Assembly: GCA_037389465.1 (NCBI GenBank)
Contig: JAZARR010000164.1
Coordinates: 3,796,501 to 3,860,500 of the forward strand
From: Baylisascaris procyonis
Lineage: Eukaryota > Nematoda > Chromadorea > Rhabditida > Ascarididae
Length of the DNA: 64,000 bases
Direction: 5' to 3'
Made by a program: the position numbers and the translations under genes. Of the stretch, positions 57,275-64,000 are shown piece by piece (positions within the stretch are counted from its first letter, which is position 1; each line of letters begins with the position of its first letter). The notes below the pieces were generated by a model that worked only from the letters and a program-made list of their open reading frames with translations, was not told where the DNA came from and ran no database searches.

Positions 57275-58344
57275 TTGAATAGGACTTAGAAAGGTCTGAA
57301 AAGAAGGGATGGAGGGGGAGAGGAGGAAATATTGGCAACGAAGTGCTGATTGGGCGAACTGCTAAGCAAAAAGGGTTTGAAGATCTTGTTGTTTTATCGT
57401 GGCGGTTGCATCAAACAGTAGCATCATCGTTCACACCAGCTGACTAATATTTATGGGGCACTCTATTCCTCTTGACAATAAGGTGTTGCCGTAGTAGCTT
57501 GAGCCGAGCAATATTATTGTTGGTTATATACTTGTTGTTTTATATTGGCATCGTAGCGTTTTGTTGTCTTTCGTACTGTATCTACACTTTTGTTCACCGT
57601 CGATTTTAATATTGCTGATAAAAACTTCATTATGCTTGGATATTTCCCTTCAAATGTGTTTGTTGCATAATATACTTGATAACCAAGTGCGGAAGTGGTG
57701 ACTAGATACCTCGCGAGTTGGATCTCTTGGTTTCAGTACATCGCAGACCTTTGTTTTGAATAAGTTGACATAGTGACCGTTGTCCTTCTGAAGACATAAA
57801 ATGGCAGTTGATGTTTGTGACGACTAAGAAAGCTGAAACGATCGATCGAATACGGTGGTGTTACATTTCTGTTAGGTTTTAGCATGAGTCGAAGCACTAA
57901 GAGGTCATGCAAGTGCAATATGAACCTTATTATTTACGCCGAAAATTTTTCCAATCCACAATCACCCCCCATCTCTACGGCTTCCTTTCCGCCCATTCCA
58001 AGTGAAGGAAGTCGCCGCGCATTTTCAAATGCAATTATAAAAGTATATTAATTTTCATGTGCGATGCAAATTTTTGAGTACAATTATCACAATTACTGAG
58101 AAAATGAAACGTATTTCAGCAAAGAAAACGAGACACTCGTTTAGTTACCATTTGTGACAATCCTGATAAGATGAGAAATGGCGATGTAGATAGACGTCAT
58201 AAATTCGCTTTCAAAAGAGCGTTCTTAGCGATGCGCCAGAATGTAGTTATAACTGTGGTGATGGCAGGATCACTTTCGAGCAGAGATGTTCGCCTGCCAT
58301 AAGCAGCAGCATTCTGCCATGGCCAGCCACTCACAATGCATTTC
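57275..58344. other. Convergent intergenic region
   Basis: This lies between the 3' ends of the CCDC59-like gene (+) and the 125-aa hypothetical gene (-). No coding signal was recognised. Confidence 0.5.
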
Positions 58345-59021
58345 TTAGTATTCAATTGCAGCTTCAAGATGTGCTTTGTAAGCTTTAAAGAGATCCGCGA
58401 AGTGCCTACACGCATTTTTGTCAGCGATCTCATTTACTTGTTGTACGAATAAGGCGGTACTAGAGTATTTTTCTGCAACTATTGATAAGTTCGTCTGCAT
58501 TCCGATAATCTCTTGATTTTGATATGAGCATCTCAATACAACAACCTTTTCTCGAGGTTTTTCATAACAACCCAACAAAGCAAATCTTACTTAACAGTCA
58601 GACAATGCGAATAGTCACGCATATTCAAACTCGATATCTTCACAGGATACACTCAAATGTGCCTATGAATCGATATTGAAGGAAGTGTTTTTAATTCGGA
58701 TTTCTTCTGTTCTTAGCAGAATCGATTCCTAAGAGTAACAAATCAACTGGACTTGTACTAGTTTTGTGCTGGGGCAGTGAACACCTTAAAGGTTGCAGCT
58801 AGGTTCATGGCCCCAATTCTTTGCAGTTTTGATCACATCCAGGGTATCTCATCCTTCCCGAAAATTCCGTCCAAAATTATTTCTTCACCTTTACATATAT
58901 TCCGAAAACCTTTATCGAGCGTCTCTTTCTTCAAGCATTTGTAATCAAGTACTTCGCTCGTTTTCTTTGCTAATCGCAAATTCGCATATCCGAAAGAATT
59001 TGCTTTCCACGCAATAGTCAT
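58345..59021 (-). CDS. Hypothetical protein, two exons, divergent from rpp21
   Basis: Exon 1 is 59021-58889 (donor AAAG|GTGAAG) and exon 2 is 58589-58345 (acceptor GTTAAG). They join in phase 1 to give 125 aa. The product looks like a folded soluble protein, with SEVLDYKCLKKETLDKGFRN, FALLGCYEKPREKVVVLRC, and a helical C-terminus including VNEIADKNACRHFADLFKAY and HLEAAIEY. The ATG immediately abuts a CTGCAG acceptor, so it may be trans-spliced there, or exon 1 may be internal to a longer gene. The start of rpp21 is 337 bp away in the opposite direction, suggesting a shared promoter region. The family is not recognised. Confidence 0.5.
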
Positions 59022-59358
59022 CTGCAGTATTCATTTTATTGACTTTGCAGAGCGTTAGATTTATAAGCATCTAGCTAAGTCATTGCTTGTAGTTAATAAG
59101 GAGTGATTCCAATCGGTATTTCTCTGAAGTAGTTTAGGATGTAAACTTGTCGGTTAGAGGCTTTAATTTTACTTCACTTTTCTAGCAAGAGATTTTATTT
59201 GTTCATATATAAAGACATAAAGATTGTTACGTTCATGAGATTCGATTCATTTCCAAAGAGAACGAATAACACTCACCCGCATTAATCATATTGGATGACT
59301 TTATGGTTTGTTACGCTTTATTCTATCTTTTATCGTTCAAGATTTGATCTTCAAAAAA

Positions 59359-61097
59359 ATGAAATCGAAGGTGAGCAAAGCGGAAAAGAAAGCAGTTTCA
59401 ACAAGACCAAACGAGAATCATCTACGTGTCAATTTCCTTCATCATGCGGCGCAATTGTTGTTCTCGCAGAGTAAGCATTAGCAAATTAAACAGCAATTTT
59501 TGTAGTTTTTATTGCTTTCTTTAAAGGAGTTTTCACCAGCTATTCAAAGAAATATAGTGCTATCAGAAAATGCAATATAACAAAAACCTTGATGAAACAA
59601 TTTTCTTTCCTGTTCTATGAGTTGCTTTGAGAGGAAACAATGCTTTAGAATGCAGTGGTACAATTTTGCAGCGGAATTTAATAGATGAGGAATTGCCTAA
59701 TGCGTTGCAATAAAATTTCTGAGCGGTAATTGTCTTCAAATTCCGCAATGTATTTTACACATCGAATTGTTGTAAAAAAAACTTAATTTGGGAAGTACAT
59801 CGATAAAATACTTCGGAAAAAATGACTAATCGCATTATGATGATATCATTGTTTTGCAGCACTTTGAAATTTTGTTGGTAAATGGCAAGAACTTGTTGTT
59901 TTCTTTTCCCTCATTTATTTCTTTAATTTAGAGATGTAACAATGCTTAAAACAGAATAAATTCCTGGTTGATTCACCTGGTTGAGTTTGAAGTCAAATTT
60001 TAGGAGAATCGTTTCCTCCAAAAATACTAAAAAATATCCTCTGATATGATGCAGTCTCTAGAAAGTGTTCTGAATTTCCTAGTTGGATATGCTATGTTAT
60101 AGTTTACTTCGCAGTCAAAATCGAAAATCCTACCACATTACTCTACAGTGATGTATTTTATTGTACAAATTTGTACAAATAAAGGTTATTGAGTGATAGA
60201 AAGATATCACTGATCTGGAATTGATCTAAACAAAAATATTTTCATCTATTGCCTTATTCGTCTATAATATTAATAGCGGTCGTTATTAATTATTGCCTGG
60301 GCGTCGAGCCAAATAAATCCACTAAACCATGACACTAATCGGCGATATCGCTGTAAATCTTCAGGCGTTGAACGTGATGATGCGTTGAGTAAATTGGGCT
60401 CCACATATATCAGACAAATGAAGGATGTTTGCCTTATGGAGCATATCAAAGTCCACAGGGAAATTGGACGTACATTATGTGCGAAGTGTAAACGTGTTTT
60501 TGTGTCTAATCCCGACAGCAGTAATCATCCAATTAGAATAAGGTACGATTTAGTCGATGCTTTCTTCCAGGTGGTTTATACATTCATAAGAGCAGAAAAC
60601 TACTATACTTTATTCGTTTTCGAACACGAATGAGGATCGCAAGACTGCCTAATACCCAGACCATCTTTTCGCACTTAGCATGCTATTTCAGACCATTTCC
60701 CGTTTTATTAAATTCCTTCTCGAATATCTTCCATCCATAATTTCAGTTTATGTTTATCTGCATTTTCAGTTTATCTACAAATTTCAGTTTATCTACATTC
60801 TCGATCTCATCCAAACCCTGCTGAAATTTTTTTGTGTTGCTGAAAACGAAAGCCCCTCCCCTTCTTCACAGATTCCTTCCAAATTCTTTTTTTTTTTTAA
60901 ATCTTAAGCCTCTTTTAAGGTTGAACAGAAAGAAACAAATGGTGCGGACTTGTTTGGATTGTGGCACAATAAGGCGCTTCACCATGAATCGGAATTATTT
61001 GTCTCGAAACGAAAAGGCAGAACTCGAAATGACGTTATGTGAGTCTCGGGATCCCGTCGATCAAGCGCAACGAGTCGAAGTGAAATCAAAAAGTTAA
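59359..61097 (+). CDS. RNase P/MRP protein subunit RPP21 (Rpr2 family)
   Basis: RPP21/Rpr2 is a zinc-binding protein subunit of nuclear RNase P, which removes 5' leaders from precursor tRNAs. Three exons keep frame: 59359-59470, 60365-60542 and 60920-61097 (TAA), giving 155 aa, near the human length. The N-terminal NHLRVNFLHHAAQLLFSQ matches the RLNFLYQAA helix of RPP21. The middle carries KVHREIGRTLCAKCKRVFV (first C-x2-C) and the last exon VRTCLDCGTIRRF (second C-x2-C), forming the expected four-cysteine zinc site, followed by a disordered charged tail. The last acceptor is TTTTAAG. An AATAAA lies at 61336-61341. The C. elegans gene name is not known to me, so no symbol is given. Confidence 0.85.
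60742..60803 (+). repeat. Short tandem repeat, TTCAGTTTATCTACA unit
   Basis: Three imperfect copies of a 16-19 bp unit, (T)TTCAGTTTAT-(G/C)-T-TATCTGCA/ACAAA, lie in the last intron of the RPP21 gene. Confidence 0.7.
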
Positions 61098-63188
61098 CGT
61101 AACAAAAACTCTGAACAAATTGTTATGGTTTCCGTTTAAAGTGCTTAATTGCTCAGTCAGCGTATCTCATATTATAGTCTATTGAGAAGTTCCCCTTCGT
61201 TCATTTACCTCACTAAAGGTAAAGTATAGATGAGTGTAGGTTATGTCGCTCCGTTCTTGATATAGGACAGTTCAGTACGTACTCATAACAAACACTTGCT
61301 GCCATCACAGAGTGGCGATAAATAATATAAATATGAATAAATTGCTAAGAAAACAACACTAAAGCGTAATATGCTGAAGTTGATGACCACAAAGAGTAGA
61401 ATGGTATATTTTTTTCAAAAGGTAATGTTTACCTAAAGGTGTTATCGTATCGGGATTCCGGTGCCAAAGGGGAAGGGAAATAGCAGAAGGCGTCATTCTT
61501 ATACATTAACGAAAGAAGTGGTGCAGCTGCTGGATGGTGCAAACAGTTTATGGGCACTCAACTTTTGGCTAAAGTTCACAAATTAACAATTCGAGAGCGG
61601 TATTTTACACAGGTGGAATCCATCCATTAACGAGGTTGTATTAGATCGTCATGCTCAATCTTAGTGGTTTTCTCTCCACAAATTCTCGAAGTTCTTTTAT
61701 TTCATTGCTTTAAAAAAGACTTGATTTCCTTTTACTGTAACACTACTCACAGCAGTTAACGTTTCGAGAACTCTCAAATGCGAATCTCAGTGAACTCTTG
61801 GGAAAGCCTCGTATGCTGAGGTTCACTTAACGCTTGGCGAATCCTTCAATAATTTCGTCTTTTATTTTCATGGGGCATCCGTACGAGAAGGGAACTGTGT
61901 CCCATTCTCCTTTGGCGAGGTATATTACGTCCCCTCATATTGCTTCGTAAACCCCTCAAAAATTTTGCAGAATAAGTCTCATTCGATCGTTATTGAAGTG
62001 AAAGGGACATATAACCTCACACCACACGTAATGTCCATAAAGTAATGCCGTAGAAAGTTTGTTTATATAACCTCGCTGGAGAAATGCTCAATTAAGTGTA
62101 AAATCAGTGGTAAAAACGTCAGTGTTTTCTATTCCAGGCCCTCATTTTCTACAGAAGAATTGTCTATAAGTTATTATAAAGCTGATGAATCGACTAGAAA
62201 GTTCCTCCACGAGATCATTATATGTTACAACAAATTTTATTACTCTTAGTTCAATTCCAATTTCTGGATATGAAGGTGGGCATGAACAAATGCGCTAATA
62301 AAACGTTTTCTCTTACACCTTCAACTTCATAAACACACAAGTTATAAAGAGATTTAAAACTTGTCGAATGCGTATCTAAACGAATGAATTTTCACCGCAA
62401 CTTTTGCAGAGGCTGCCGACTAGATTGAACGGTGAATACAACTTCACGGTTCTCCAAAAATAGCCTTCTCAGCATTTATCCAGCCGATCAGTCTGAGGCC
62501 CCAACCGCAAAAGGCTCATTCTTGCCACCCTCTATGACAGACTTTTTCAGTTTCTTCGAGTGCAATTTTATTCAACCGCTTTATCGTGGCACTCGCCATT
62601 GATTATTTATCAACAGTTTTGCATATTTTCATAATTCTGTAAAAATTATGCTTTCTGTGAAAAAAATTTCATGTAAATTCTGTAAATTTAAAAGTTTTTC
62701 TGGCCCATATTTGTTATTCGATTGATATTCAGTCTTTTGTTGTCGTGAATATCTGCAAGTGGTTGGTTGCCTATATGTTCCTTCTATTTCCTTCAGATCG
62801 TCAAATTTGGTGCTCACTTCGTGGAACTATGTTTGCGATTTGTTAATTAGAGCATTGCTGGTGGCTAGAGTTTTCGCACTTATCGTATGGTTCTCGCACG
62901 TCAAATAAGGAATTATAACCGAAACTGGCTTCGAGTAGCCGATATAATATGTTAATTAGAAACCTTCAATAAAGTGACACTTATACCCTTCGATGTTTAC
63001 TGATTCATTTCATTGGTTATCAAGCACCGACTGTATTATGTAATGCAGGAAAGAGTTTATTCGATGTTTCGATACCTCATTCCATCATCAGCGAAAAGAT
63101 AATCGGTGCTTAAAACAATATGGGAAAATCCGCCATCGTCTAATCACTTTTCCTACTTCACTGATTCGCTTCGTTTTCAGTTTGCTCG
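61098..63188. other. Intergenic region, nothing recognised
   Basis: This holds the 3' flank of RPP21 with an AATAAA at 61336. No coding exon was recognised on either strand. Confidence 0.5.
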
Positions 63189-63809
63189 ATGTCCTTCTCC
63201 CTCCTCTACCGACAAAGAAACAAGGCATTGGCGAAACTTCAGAAGTTTTTGTTCATTGCGGAAAATTGCAGACGATCAGTTGCTGGAGAACCGTTGTTGA
63301 TTGACCAATGTGAGCGCCTTTATTCAATCGCTCGTTTCATCGATTTCTCCCGTTTTAGTCTATTCTATTTCTTTGAATTTTAGAAACCCGTCCAATGCTT
63401 CTTCCGAATTTTATCGCGTTGAAGTGTTGAAATTGTAACTTGTGCGATATTTGCATATCACTCGATGACAGTTCCTTGCATACTTTCGTTCATAATCAGG
63501 AAATTACATCCATCTATGTTCTATGACTCGGTGTTGGATTTGAAACACCTCTGCTTAAGAAAAGATAGCCGTTCGCTTACCAAAAAATCACCTCTTTAAA
63601 GAGGGTTAAGAGAAAGAGGCGATTTGACAGCATCGAATGACGTTTCACGATGCATATTTTACTATATTGCTTGTTGACAGCCATTTGATGATATTTCTTT
63701 CAGGGGTGGTTTTTCGAAGGAAAATCGGTAAATTTTTTCCACCACTGCGACCGCATCCAAGATTGCCATCTTCTAATGCCTACGAAAGAATGTTCGATCA
63801 TGGAACAAG
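63189..63809 (+). CDS. Hypothetical gene, first two exons only (continues beyond window)
   Basis: After a GTTTTCAG acceptor ending at 63180, an ATG at 63189 opens exon 1 (63189-63309, donor GTGAGC). Exon 2 is 63704-63809 (acceptor TTTCTTTCAG, donor GTAATA). They join in phase 1. The predicted N-terminus is basic: LLYRQRNKALAKLQKFLFIA, ENCRRSVAGEPLLIDQ, then VVFRRKIGKFFPPLRPHPRL and AYERMFDHGTR. It ends in phase 2 and needs further exons to the right. The family is not recognised. The acceptor without an upstream exon suggests a trans-spliced 5' end. Confidence 0.5.
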
Positions 63810-64000
63810 GTAATATTCCAAAGAAATAAACTGCCTAGAAATATTTTCCTGATAGAGGAAAGAAATAGTTCCATCGAGCGTAATAGACGAACAGAAATTT
63901 TGAATCAAATTGTTCTCTTTTGTAAGCGAGTATATAGTTGACTGTCTGTTATTATGCTCGATAGAATAAAAAATAAACGCATAGCATCACCTTTTATTAT

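Overview
This window is a piece of nematode nuclear genome. It is AT-rich, with spliced genes carrying introns of roughly 0.3 to 2.8 kb and TTTCAG-like splice acceptors. Several initiator ATGs sit just downstream of an acceptor with no visible upstream exon, as expected for spliced-leader trans-splicing. The clearest taxonomic marker is the 3' half of a UNC-29-type nicotinic acetylcholine receptor subunit. The species cannot be fixed from the sequence; the gene spacing would suit a medium-sized parasitic genome. From memory, the C. elegans counterparts unc-29, rpn-8 and tgs-1 are all on chromosome I, so the window may belong to that ancestral linkage group.

Left part (+ strand): unc-29 exons for M2-M3, the cytoplasmic loop and M4 (944-8136), with a 5'-truncated antisense LINE in one intron. 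Then 8-19 kb is mostly empty, with diverged repeats and one candidate small secreted cysteine-rich peptide gene (13929-15432). At 19142-19630 a small two-segment membrane-protein gene is followed after only 26 nt by ttc-5 (19657-27337, seven exons, 437 aa). This looks like an operon.

Centre (- strand): tgs-1, the cap trimethylguanosine synthase (40454-30093, twelve exons, about 566 aa), lies tail-to-tail with ttc-5. Next is rpn-8, the 26S proteasome lid subunit (51881-43882, nine exons).

Right part: a FYV7/CCDC59-type rRNA-processing protein (+, 55499-57274), an unrecognised 125-aa gene (-, 59021-58345), the RNase P/MRP subunit RPP21 (+, 59359-61097) and the first two exons of an unrecognised gene running off the right edge (63189 onward).

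Most recognisable genes are housekeeping RNA or protein-homeostasis factors: TGS1 (snRNA/SL RNA caps), RPP21 (tRNA 5' processing), CCDC59/FYV7 (rRNA), TTC5 (tubulin mRNA autoregulation) and Rpn8 (proteasome lid). All exon models were joined by hand and checked for reading-frame phase. No prokaryote-type system, CRISPR array, phage or virus was seen. The most unusual global feature is that about a quarter of the inferred splice acceptors end in AAG or GAG instead of CAG or TAG.
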